From: Actinomycetota bacterium
Lineage (GTDB): Bacteria > Actinomycetota > Thermoleophilia > Solirubrobacterales > 70-9
Reading direction: 5' to 3'
Assembly (NCBI GenBank): GCA_018268575.1
Contig: JAFDWF010000066.1
Location: 53,694-117,693, forward strand
Length of the DNA: 64,000 nt
The notes beneath the pieces were generated by a model that was given only the letters and a program-made list of their open reading frames with translations, had not been told where the DNA came from and did no database searches. Positions 24,402 through 32,070 of the stretch are shown here, in pieces (within the stretch, counting starts at the first letter, position 1; each line of letters begins with the position of its first letter). A program made the translations under genes and the position numbers.

Positions 24402-26492
24402 GCGAACCGATCTCCTCGCTAAGCACGCCTACCGACCGCCGGGCGGCACTCAACGTCGGCGCCGTCGAGTCGGTCTCACCGGCCAGGATCACTGTCGCCC
24501 TGGAGCTCGATGCGCCCCGCACCACCGCTCTCAACACCGGCAGCCCCGTTGGCTTCCCTCGCCTCAACGGCTTCGTCGTCGTCCCCAACGAGTCAGGCGC
24601 CCTCGTCGGGATCGTCACCTGGCTCGGAGTCGAGCATTCGAGCTTTCCGAAACGCCCGGGGATGAAGGACTTCGGCCTCGTCGACCTCCCTTTCCCGCTG
24701 CGGAAGATGGCCATCGTGCCAGTCGGGACCCTGGAGCGCTCCGAAGGTTCCGGCGAAGGCGCATTCGTTCTCCGGCGCGGCGTCGTCGCATTTCCCTCCG
24801 TCGGCGATCCTGTCGCCCTCCCTTCGAGTCCCCAACTGCAAGCTCTCACTCACGGCGACGCCCGCGACGAACGGGTCGTGATCGGGCGCTCTCTCCTCGG
24901 CAACGACGCCGAGGTCCACATCGACCCCGACAAGCTCTTCGGCCGCCACTTGGCGGTCCTCGGGAACACTGGCTCGGGCAAGTCGTGCACGGTCGCCGGA
25001 CTGATCCGCTGGTCACTCGAGGCCGCAAGAAAACAACGCGAATCGACGACAAAAATCAAAGGCAACCCCAACGCCCGTTTCATCGTCCTCGACCCGAGCG
25101 GAGAGTACCGGGAGGCGTTCAAGGACGTGCCCGGATTTCGCATGTTCCAGGTGCCCCCGATCGAGGACGCCGACGCGAGGAAGCTGAGAGTCCCGGCCTG
25201 GCTCCTCAACAGCCATGAGTGGTCGAGCGTCACCTTCGCCTCACCCAAAGTTCAGAGGCCCGTACTCTTCGACGGGCTGCGCAAACCTGCGCACCGGAAA
25301 TCCCGCCGAGGTCGGCAAAGAGCACATGCTCTGTCGTCTCTGCAAAGGGCACGTTGCCCTGATCAAGGCGAAGAAGGCGACTCCCCGCAGCTATACCGAG
25401 TTCCCGATGGTGAAGGGCTTCGGCAACGCGCTGGTGGTGCTCAAGGAGAGCCTCGAAGCCTACGACGAACTTGCCATCGGCGTGGACGAGCTGCAGGCCT
25501 CGATCGAGCAGATCGACGGGGTGCTGGACGAACGCGCCGGCTTCAAAGGGAGTTTCGAAGCGTTCTCGGAGCCAGACCTGGACTCGATCCTCGGCTCACT
25601 GGAGGAGCTGATCGAGGTACTGCCGGCAACCTCGGAGATCCCTATGGGGAACGAGGATCTGCCGTTGGAGTTTGACGCCGACCTACTTGCGGACCATCTC
25701 GACTCGGTCGCCTCGTTGAACGAGTACGACGAAGCGGCCCGCTTCATAGGCGGCCTCAAGCTGCGGGTCCGCTCATTGCTGGCCGACGAGCGTATTCGGC
25801 CGATCCTGGTCCCCGACGAGAAGCCGACCCTGGAAGAGTGGCTCGCCGAGTACCTGGGGACCGGCGAGGACTCCACGGTCGCGGTCGTCGATCTCTCACT
25901 CGTGCCGAGTGACGTGGTCGAGCTGGTCGTCGCGGTGATGGGCAGGATGGTCTTCGAGGCATTGCAGAGGCATCGACGCATCCACAAGAAGGCGCTTCCG
26001 ACCGCCCTGGTCCTCGAGGAGGCCCACGCCTTCGTTCGATACCACCCCCCCGGAGCGGAGTTTCAGTCGCCGGGCGAGATGTGCGTGCGAACCTTCGAGC
26101 GGATCGCGCGCGAGGGGAGAAAGTTCGGCCTGGGGCTCGTGTTGGCCAGTCAGCGTCCATCTGAGCTGTCTCCGACGATCCTCGCCCAGTGCAACAGCTT
26201 CCTTCTGCACCGACTGGTCAACGATCTGGATCAGAACCTCGTCCGAAAGCTTGTCCCCGACAACCTGGCCGGCATGCTCGAGGACCTGCCTTCGCTCCCG
26301 ACCCGCCACGCGCTCCTCCTCGGTTGGGCCGCCGTCTTGCCGACCTTGCTGGAGGTCCGGGAACTGCCCGAGGACGAGCGACCGATGAGTGCCGATCCGG
26401 ACTTCTGGGACGTCTGGACGGGGGCCGCCCTGCGCAAGGCCGATTGGACCGGCGTCGTGAACGACTGGATCGGTCCCGGCACCTCGGCGTGA
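24398..26492 (+). pseudogene. herA: HerA-type ATPase of SIR2-HerA, interrupted by one extra base
   Basis: HerA is a hexameric FtsK-like ATPase/translocase that assembles with SIR2. The first part (from GTG 24398) has the HAS-barrel start, Walker A GNTGSGKS at 189-196 and FIVLDPSGEY. The second part has KALPTALVLEEAHAFVRYHP (Walker B), FERIAREGRKFGLGLVLASQ and RLVNDLDQNLVRKL. The frames join at CGCAAACC (AAA at 25283-25285). Removing one A gives an uninterrupted 697-residue protein reading GLRNLRTGNPAEVGKEH. The insert (C-x2-C of HMLCRLCKGH) after the join is unusual. Either a natural knock-out or a sequencing error. Confidence 0.85.
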
Positions 26493-26495
26493 GGC

Positions 26496-27728
26496 TCAGG
26501 CGGCCCTGGCCTCTTCCATCGACGCGAGGAAGAAGTCCATCACGCCGGCCAGAGCCTCGTACCCACGGGTGCCGATCTGTTCTGGCACCTTCGCCTCCTT
26601 CAGGACCGCGTTGGCCTGGACGGCGAGGTCGACGGCGGCGCGACTCTCCTTCTCCACCTGGTGGAGACGCCAACGCGTGTGCGGCTGGTTTTCGATCGTC
26701 GCAAGCTGCCGCGAGCGCGTGCGTACCGCGTGGTGGCGCCGCTGGTCGATCGTGCTGGCCGCGCCATTCGGGCAACAGCGCTCGTCATCGCACATCACCT
26801 TCGGGCGCATCGAGCGGTGCCCGAGGAGCGTCTCACCGACCCGCGAGGTGACGCTCCGGCCGAACGGCTCCAGGTAGATCCCCGGGCCGGAGCCACCGCC
26901 TTTCTTACCCGGCTTGCGGGAGCCGATCGCGCTCGCCAGGTTCGCCTGCTCCTTGGTCCCGATCCCGGTCTCGTAGCCGTCGATACCGGCGGCGACGAGC
27001 CCGGGGCCGTAGAAGCCCTGACGCCAGGCGAAGACGCGGACGCCGCTCTGCTTGAGCCTCCGGGTCGCGGCGAAGAGCCGCAGCACCTTGTTGTAGGAGT
27101 CGGTGCGGGGCGAGCCGGCGGGAGAAAGGCAGACGGCTAGAGCCTCGGGGCCGAGGTCGAGGGCGACAGCGGCGAAGCGGTCGAGCCCCTCGCGCCAGGA
27201 CTTCTCCGGTCCCATCCGCTGAAGCTGGGCACAGAGGACCGGCACCAGCGGCAGGGCGATCCCGTTGCGCGCCATGTGGCGGGAGGTCGCCCGCAGCATG
27301 GCGATCGCGATGTCGAGGTGGGGGTCGTCGGGGGAGGTGACGTACGGATAGGGCGGGACGATCGCCGTCGCGCCCTGACCGACCTCGAACTCCACCACCT
27401 CAGCCACCAGCTTCTGCACATAGAAGGGGTTGGCGAGCTCGGCGGCATCGAGCTTTCGTGCCTCGCCGAAGGGGAGGCGGCTCCACCGGTCGGCCTCGCG
27501 GAGCTCACCCTGCAGGTAGATCGTCAGTGGGTCGACGAGCACCGGCACGCCGGCGTCGCGGGCGGACTCGGCAAGCTCGGGGCGGGCCGCGGCGACGTGG
27601 GCGTCGAGGACGAGACGGTCGATCAGTGGCCGCGCCCGCGGCAGGAGGACCGAGCCGGCCCCGGGGGCGAGCAGATCCCTGACGACCTCGTGGTCGTTGG
27701 CGCCGGATCGGATCAGCAGCTCAGGCAA
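26496..27728 (-). CDS. Unknown 410-residue protein with a Cys/His cluster
   Basis: TTG start at 27728, supported by AAAGGAG seven bases upstream. The first ~270 residues alternate strands and helices as in a TIM barrel (SVLLPRARPLIDRLVLDAHV, GATAIVPPYPYVTSPDDPHL, ALAVCLSPAGSPRTDSYNKV). Near 318-340 comes CDDERCCPNG ... QRRHHAVRTR, a probable metal site, then a helical tail. The barrel-plus-zinc plan recalls tRNA-guanine transglycosylase-like enzymes, but I see no diagnostic motif. It lies between SIR2-HerA and RES-Xre and is divergent from the latter, so a defence role is plausible. Confidence 0.75.
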   Translation of the reverse strand: MPELLIRSGANDHEVVRDLLAPGAGSVLLPRARPLIDRLVLDAHVAAARPELAESARDAGVPVLVDPLTIYLQGELREADRWSRLPFGEARKLDAAELANPFYVQKLVAEVVEFEVGQGATAIVPPYPYVTSPDDPHLDIAIAMLRATSRHMARNGIALPLVPVLCAQLQRMGPEKSWREGLDRFAAVALDLGPEALAVCLSPAGSPRTDSYNKVLRLFAATRRLKQSGVRVFAWRQGFYGPGLVAAGIDGYETGIGTKEQANLASAIGSRKPGKKGGGSGPGIYLEPFGRSVTSRVGETLLGHRSMRPKVMCDDERCCPNGAASTIDQRRHHAVRTRSRQLATIENQPHTRWRLHQVEKESRAAVDLAVQANAVLKEAKVPEQIGTRGYEALAGVMDFFLASMEEARAA

Positions 27729-27807
27729 GGGAGGCTCCTTTCATGTCGCGAGGGATGTTATCATGGGTGTCGTCTGAAGCGTCGTTTATCTGGTAATCAA
27801 TCTACAT

Positions 27808-28179
27808 GTGAGGTATGTCGTGGCAGTGAAGGAGGCCCCCCTCGGGGAGTCGGGGCTCTATGCGAAGTACGTCTCGGACCTCCGTGAGGGGGTGCTGACC
27901 AACGCCGAGGTGGCGGAGATCACCGGGGTCAAGATCAGACAGGTTCAACATTGGGCCTCGGGCGCCCATCGGCCCCAGGGCGAGGCGAAGGAGCGGCTGT
28001 TGGAGCTCCACTACATCGTCGAGCAGCTCCGCGACATCTACACGGCCGAGGGCGTCGACATCTGGATACACGGGCGCAACCGCTCGCTCGGCGCGCAGAG
28101 GCCGATCGACATGCTGGCCGAGGGCAGGTTCAAGGAGGTCCTCGCGGCGGTCGAACGGCTCTCCGCGGGGGCGATGTAG
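27808..28179 (+). CDS. Xre/MbcA/ParS-type antitoxin of a RES-Xre module
   Basis: 123 residues from GTG 27808 (GTG 27820 possible). The HTH is VLTNAEVAEITGVKIRQVQH followed by WASG. The C-terminal DUF2384-type toxin-binding domain reads LGAQRPIDMLAEGRFKEVLA. It neutralises the RES toxin encoded two bases downstream and probably represses the AT-rich promoter between 27729 and 27807, which has the direct repeats GTTATCATGG and GTTTATCTGG. Confidence 0.9.
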   Translation: MRYVVAVKEAPLGESGLYAKYVSDLREGVLTNAEVAEITGVKIRQVQHWASGAHRPQGEAKERLLELHYIVEQLRDIYTAEGVDIWIHGRNRSLGAQRPIDMLAEGRFKEVLAAVERLSAGAM

Positions 28180-28181
28180 AT

Positions 28182-28781
28182 ATGGACCGCTCGCTCGCGG
28201 TCGCTGTGTCGAATGCGGGGGCCGTCATGGTCCGCGGCACGTTCCATCGTCACTGCTCGCCTCGCCAGCGTCCTCTCAGCGGCAACGCCTCCGGTGGTCG
28301 CTGGGGTCCCGAAGGCGCCTACCCCGTCCTCTATCTCGGGAGGCCGATCGAGTCGGTCGTCGTCGAGGCCTATCGTCACCTGGTCGAGCCGACCGAGGGC
28401 ATGAAGCCGGAGATGGTCGGGCCGCGGAAGGTGGTCACCTGCGAACTCGCGATCAGCAACGTCCTCGACCTGCGTGACGAGGGCAACCGGGCCACCGTCG
28501 GCCTCTCCCTCGCGGACGTGACCGGCGCCGTCGGTGACTACGAAGCTTGCCAACAGGTCGGCCTCGCCGCCCACCAGCTCGAGATGCACGGGATCATCGC
28601 CCCGGCGGCCACCGGGCTCGGCGAGACGCTGGCGATCTTCGAAAGGCACCTGCCGGCGGACGAGCAGCCTGCCGTACTGGGCGAAGAAACCTGGGACGGG
28701 CTTCCGGCCGACCCCCGAACCGAGGCGGAGGCTAAGCCCCGCGGCTCTGAGCAGGAGCGCTCGAAGGGCGCCACGGAGTAG
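28182..28781 (+). CDS. RES-domain toxin (NAD+-degrading type)
   Basis: 199 residues. RES toxins break down NAD+ and stop growth. The fold signature is VRGTFHRHCSP, NASGGRWGPEGAYPVLYLG and SVVVEAYRHLVEP, giving the conserved Arg, Glu and Ser. The C-terminus has a charged extension. The start ATG 28182 follows the antitoxin stop (TAG) by two bases, indicating coupling. With SIR2 next door the island holds two NAD+-consuming effectors. Confidence 0.9.
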   Translation: MDRSLAVAVSNAGAVMVRGTFHRHCSPRQRPLSGNASGGRWGPEGAYPVLYLGRPIESVVVEAYRHLVEPTEGMKPEMVGPRKVVTCELAISNVLDLRDEGNRATVGLSLADVTGAVGDYEACQQVGLAAHQLEMHGIIAPAATGLGETLAIFERHLPADEQPAVLGEETWDGLPADPRTEAEAKPRGSEQERSKGATE

Positions 28782-29145
28782 GGCACGATCCACGCCCGTA
28801 GCTCCGTTCGTAGCTCCATTCTGAGCGAATCTCAGACCATCTGAGAGAACCTCAAACCATCTATTTGCAGCGGAAACGTCCTCCCTGACGAGGTTCCCCG
28901 CGTTTCAAATCCGGGCGCCCCGATTGGTTGGACCGCCGCGAAGGGACGCGAACAGGGCCGAAAACCCCGCTGTTTGCGGCCCTTCGCGGGAGCCCGTTCG
29001 GGGGCTTTCGGGGCTGTTCGGTGGCCTCTGCGTTGCGGTCCCGTTTGCAGCGGCCCGTGATTCCGTTGCTTGAACTCGATTGGCATGATCGTTCGGATCC
29101 GGCGGCCGCTCGAGGCAAGGCGACCGGCGTCTCCTCCGTCAGGAC
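28782..29145. other. Non-coding interval after the RES toxin
   Basis: 364 bases. It contains a tandem 12-base repeat (TAGCTCCGTTCG/TAGCTCCATTCT, 28797-28822) and a small hairpin CTCAGA-CCA-TCTGAG near 28830-28845 that could help termination. The sequence TTTGCAGCGG occurs twice. No gene or tRNA was found. Confidence 0.4.
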
Positions 29146-29547
29146 TCAGTCGAGCGGGTAAACACGAAGAGCGGTGCATCCCGCGAGCCGGTCGAAGTCG
29201 GCGTCGGCGTGGAGGAGCGGCGCCCCCGTGCGTACGCAGGGCGCGGCGATCAGGCAGTCGAGCGTCTTTCGGATCGTCGTCCCCGCCGCCCTGGCCACAC
29301 GGTAGAGCTCGGCCGCCAGGGCGAAATCTTCGAGGCCGTCGAGCCGGAGGACGGGGAAGGCCCGCAGATGCTCTTCGACCAGCCTCGCCTCCTCCTCGGA
29401 GCGCAGGCCCTGGAGGATCTCGGTGAAGACGACGTCGGTGAGGGCGACGGGCTCACCGGCCTCGATCAGCTCGACGCAACGCACCGCGGCCGGGGTCGAC
29501 CGCTCGTTCAGGACGTCGATCCAGACGCTGGTGTCGACGACGATCAT
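29146..29547 (-). CDS. vapC: VapC-family PIN-domain toxin
   Basis: 133 residues with PIN acidic residues: MIVVDTSVWIDVL (Asp5), VFTEILQGL (Glu), TLDCLIAAPC (Asp) and HADADFDRL (Asp). VapC toxins are Mg2+-dependent RNases. The antitoxin gene lies seven bases upstream. Length and motifs are complete. Confidence 0.93.
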   Translation of the reverse strand: MIVVDTSVWIDVLNERSTPAAVRCVELIEAGEPVALTDVVFTEILQGLRSEEEARLVEEHLRAFPVLRLDGLEDFALAAELYRVARAAGTTIRKTLDCLIAAPCVRTGAPLLHADADFDRLAGCTALRVYPLD

Positions 29548-29553
29548 CGCCGC

Positions 29554-29748
29554 TCAGCGGGCGCGGCGACTCTCGGCAAGGTCGCCCTCCCAGCGCACCC
29601 TGCCGCGCAGGTCGAGGATGCCGAGGCGGCGATGGCGGGCGACCAGCTCCCGCAGTGCCGTGTCGACGGTCTCGCGCTTGGTGCGGGCCCCGATCAATTC
29701 CTGGGCCTCGGCGATGACCTCATCGTCGATCTCGATGTTGGTCCTCAT
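29554..29748 (-). CDS. vapB: VapB-family antitoxin
   Basis: 64 residues from ATG 29748 (70 if a start further up is used). Ribbon-helix-helix start [20 protein letters not shown], then KRETVDTALRELVARHRR, then a toxin-wrapping tail with WEGDLAESRR. Upstream the minus strand reads GTGTATCCTGATGTGTATG. The GTGTAT repeats also precede the second vapB (50.75 kb) and are the likely operator. Confidence 0.9.
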   Translation of the reverse strand: MRTNIEIDDEVIAEAQELIGARTKRETVDTALRELVARHRRLGILDLRGRVRWEGDLAESRRAR

Positions 29749-29850
29749 ACACATCAGGATACACACTGCGATGTGCGCGACCGTACGCCATGCGGCCCTT
29801 CGCGGGCTTGCTCGGACGCCCCGAGACGAGGCACCGATCGGTGTGAGCCC

Positions 29851-30022
29851 TTAAGAGTCCCTTTCAGAATGCCCCGCACACGTCTGACGGCGGCAGACAC
29901 ACTGCGCGGTGCGGCGTCCTCGGCCGGCCGAATAGCGCTGCTATTCGGCCGGCCTGCGTCCTTGCCCCGCTTGGTCCGGCGCTCGCCATCCACGCACGCG
30001 GCATTCTGAAAGGGGCTCTAAG
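29851..30022. repeat. 172-bp imperfect palindrome with terminal inverted repeats
   Basis: Left end 29851-29872 and right end 30001-30022 are inverted copies over 22 bases with three mismatches (core GCATTCTGAAAGGG). At the centre is a perfect 15-bp hairpin with a three-base loop (29922-29936/29940-29954, GGCCGGCCGAATAGC). The parts between are also weakly complementary, so both strands read similar peptides. It looks like a MITE or other inverted-duplication element; no target-site duplication is certain. Confidence 0.65.
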
Positions 30023-30232
30023 GCGCGATCCTGGACCAATGACAGCGCACCCAGCGCGAGGATCGGTCGATGAGGCACCCGACCGCATGCCAGAACACGA
30101 AGGCGGCGTGATCAAGGGTCCGGAAGGTCGCCCGCGGTCGGATTGACGGGGCTCGGTCGGCCTTTCGCTGCCCCACCGGTGGTGCGACTTGCCGCAGACC
30201 GCTCGGCGAGCGATCTGCGGCGGTTCGTTCCC

Positions 30233-30514
30233 TCAGGCGGTCTCGCGGACCGCGACTTCGTAGCGGCCGACGGCCGTGCGGGTGCCGGGCGTCTCATCGG
30301 CCGGCATCGCACCCAATACCTGGTCGGCCTGCTCGTAGTCCTCCTCGCTGTCGAAGAAGAGGATCACCTCGGACCTCTCCGCGTCGGCGTCGTAGAGCAT
30401 CACGATCTCCGTCGCGGGGATGTCGTCGGGGCGGCCCTCGGCCATCCTTGCCTTCATCTCCTCGACCCGCGACGGGCTCACGCCGTCGAAGGTCACCACC
30501 CGTGCAAGGGTCAT
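30233..30514 (-). CDS. Small dimeric alpha/beta-barrel-like protein
   Basis: 93 residues. LARVVTFDGVSPSRVEEMKA, ATEIVMLYDADAERSEVILF, FDSEEDYEQADQVLGAMPAD has the beta-alpha-beta-beta spacing of antibiotic-biosynthesis-monooxygenase-like ferredoxin folds. No catalytic residue is evident. It is four bases downstream of the gene at 30519 with a similar fold size, so the two may form an operon. Function unknown. Confidence 0.75.
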   Translation of the reverse strand: MTLARVVTFDGVSPSRVEEMKARMAEGRPDDIPATEIVMLYDADAERSEVILFFDSEEDYEQADQVLGAMPADETPGTRTAVGRYEVAVRETA

Positions 30515-30518
30515 CGGC

Positions 30519-30824
30519 TCAACCCCCCATCGCCATCTGGGCCTCGACGAGTTTTGCCCGTATCGTCTCCCGCTCGGCGCCGAGCTCGAGCAGCGGCTGC
30601 ACCTCCCATTCGGAGAAGCCGAACAGCGGGAACTCGGCCATCAACCTCAGGACCTCCTCGTGGGAGTCGGCGTTGGTGACGCTGAAGCCACCTCCGCCGA
30701 GGAACCCGTAGACGCAGTCGAAGGTGCCGTCTTCGACCTTCCCGTCCAGCCAGGCAAATGCCGCATCGAACACCTCGGGCGGAGGCGGCATCGAGCCCGG
30801 TCGGGCGCTGACGTAGTACTTCAT
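30519..30824 (-). CDS. Muconolactone-isomerase/YciI-like small protein
   Basis: 101 residues from ATG 30824. It starts KYYVSARPGSMPPPPEVFDA, ends EVLRLMAEFPLFGFSEWEVQ and PLLELGAE. The PLFxFSEWEVxPL end is like that of muconolactone isomerase-type folds. A central Gly-rich loop (GFLGGGGFSV) replaces the usual strand turn. An enzymatic role is not certain. Confidence 0.75.
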   Translation of the reverse strand: MKYYVSARPGSMPPPPEVFDAAFAWLDGKVEDGTFDCVYGFLGGGGFSVTNADSHEEVLRLMAEFPLFGFSEWEVQPLLELGAERETIRAKLVEAQMAMGG

Positions 30825-30958
30825 CTCGGACCTCCTATCTGGCCCTGCCTCCGCTCGAGTCTCGCCGACCGCCGTCCCCCCGGTCAACCCCTGCGCACCA
30901 TGCGGGGTGGAGAAGATGGCCCGCGTGGAAGGCGTGCCGCCGACGGCCGCGGTGATGC

Positions 30959-31741
30959 CTACGACACCTTTTCGATCGCTGCTTCGACTTCCTTCAGCGT
31001 CGGGTTTTCCTGCAGGGTTTCGTTGCCCTTCGGACCCTCGATCACCATCGCGAGGCCGTAGCGGATGCCGAGCTTGGAGCCGAGTTCCTCCTGCGCGCGA
31101 AGGCTCTTTTCCATCGCGCTGCCTTCGATCTTGCCTTTTTCGAAGGCCTCTTCCCATTCGTTCTCTTCGAGTTCCTCGACCCCGCCCGCGACCGAGTCGA
31201 GGAAGTTCTGGCGCAATCCCGAGCGGCGGTTTTCCGCTTCGGAGACACCGAAGCGGTCAGCTTCTTCCTGGTTTTCGAAGAAGAGGTAGACGTACTGCCA
31301 GCCGTAGCCCTGCTCCGCCGCCGCTTCGGTGCCGTAGAAGCCGTACTCGATTTCGTTTTCGGAGTTCGAGTAGTGGCGGTAGAGGAACTTGACCGAGCCC
31401 GGGCGGGCGTACTTTTCGGTCAGTTCGGGGATCGTCGAGAGGAACCCTTCGCGGCAGAGCGAGCTCTGCTCGTCGGCGAAGACCTGGACCGTGACCGGCG
31501 CGTTTTCGGAGCCCAGCCGCGCGCCTTCCTGCGGCACCCCGCCGAAGAGGCGCTGCGCAGTTTCGACGCCTTCGATGTGGACGGTGTTCTTGTTCGGCTT
31601 CTGGGTCGCGATGTTGACCAGGGCGTAGCCGAGCGCGAAGAGCCCCAGCGCCAGGACCAGGACCACCCAGGCGCGCCCGCGCCGCGGCATCGGGCGCTGG
31701 GGGACCTCGGGCTGCTCGGGGGGCCTGGTGGCGGTGGGCAT
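30959..31741 (-). CDS. Membrane-anchored DsbA/thioredoxin-like protein
   Basis: 260 residues. A Pro/Arg-rich N-terminus is followed by a membrane helix (AWVVLVLALGLFALGYALV, ~24-42) and an external thioredoxin-4/DsbA-like domain (APVTVQVFADEQSSLCREGF, ARPGSVKFLYRHYSNSENEI). The CxxC active site is reduced to a single Cys (SSLC), so ordinary disulfide exchange is unlikely. The domain is rich in Glu and is unlike its neighbours in using many AAG/TTC codons. Start ATG 31741; longer starts exist upstream. Confidence 0.8.
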   Translation of the reverse strand: MPTATRPPEQPEVPQRPMPRRGRAWVVLVLALGLFALGYALVNIATQKPNKNTVHIEGVETAQRLFGGVPQEGARLGSENAPVTVQVFADEQSSLCREGFLSTIPELTEKYARPGSVKFLYRHYSNSENEIEYGFYGTEAAAEQGYGWQYVYLFFENQEEADRFGVSEAENRRSGLRQNFLDSVAGGVEELEENEWEEAFEKGKIEGSAMEKSLRAQEELGSKLGIRYGLAMVIEGPKGNETLQENPTLKEVEAAIEKVS

Positions 31742-31863
31742 CGACCCATTATCACGAGCCGCGACCGCGGGCATCTCCCACCCTCCGTAAAAAGCCGTTG
31801 ACAGCGGCGGCCGACGGGGGTAGGAAGAACTACCCAGTTCTTTCGACATAGGAGGTCCCACCC

Positions 31864-32055
31864 GTGGCCAACCATCTGACGCCGGACGAGCTCGCCGACC
31901 AGCTGAACATGGATGAGCAGGAGGTGATCGGCCGCTGCGTCCAGATGGGCATCCCGATCTTCCACGGGCGCATCGACAGGACCCTGTTCGAGCTCTCGCT
32001 GCGCAATCTGGCGGCCGTCCAGCAAGGAAAACTGGCCACTGATGCGCCGCACTGA
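31864..32055 (+). CDS. Small HTH-like protein
   Basis: 63 residues from GTG 31864, with AGGAGGT upstream. NHLTPDELADQLNMDEQEVI, GRCVQMGIPIFHGRIDRTLF reads as a MerR/excisionase-type helix-turn-helix. It lies 15 bases before the acyl-CoA ligase gene and probably shares its transcript. DNA binding is inferred. Confidence 0.75.
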   Translation: MANHLTPDELADQLNMDEQEVIGRCVQMGIPIFHGRIDRTLFELSLRNLAAVQQGKLATDAPH

Positions 32056-32070
32056 ATAGACTCCTCCGCG

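Noticed and set aside
28880..28925. A tRNA-like TTTCAAATCC stretch after the RES toxin, considered as an attachment-site remnant
   Set aside because: The T-stem cannot pair, the G53 equivalent is absent and no cloverleaf can be drawn.
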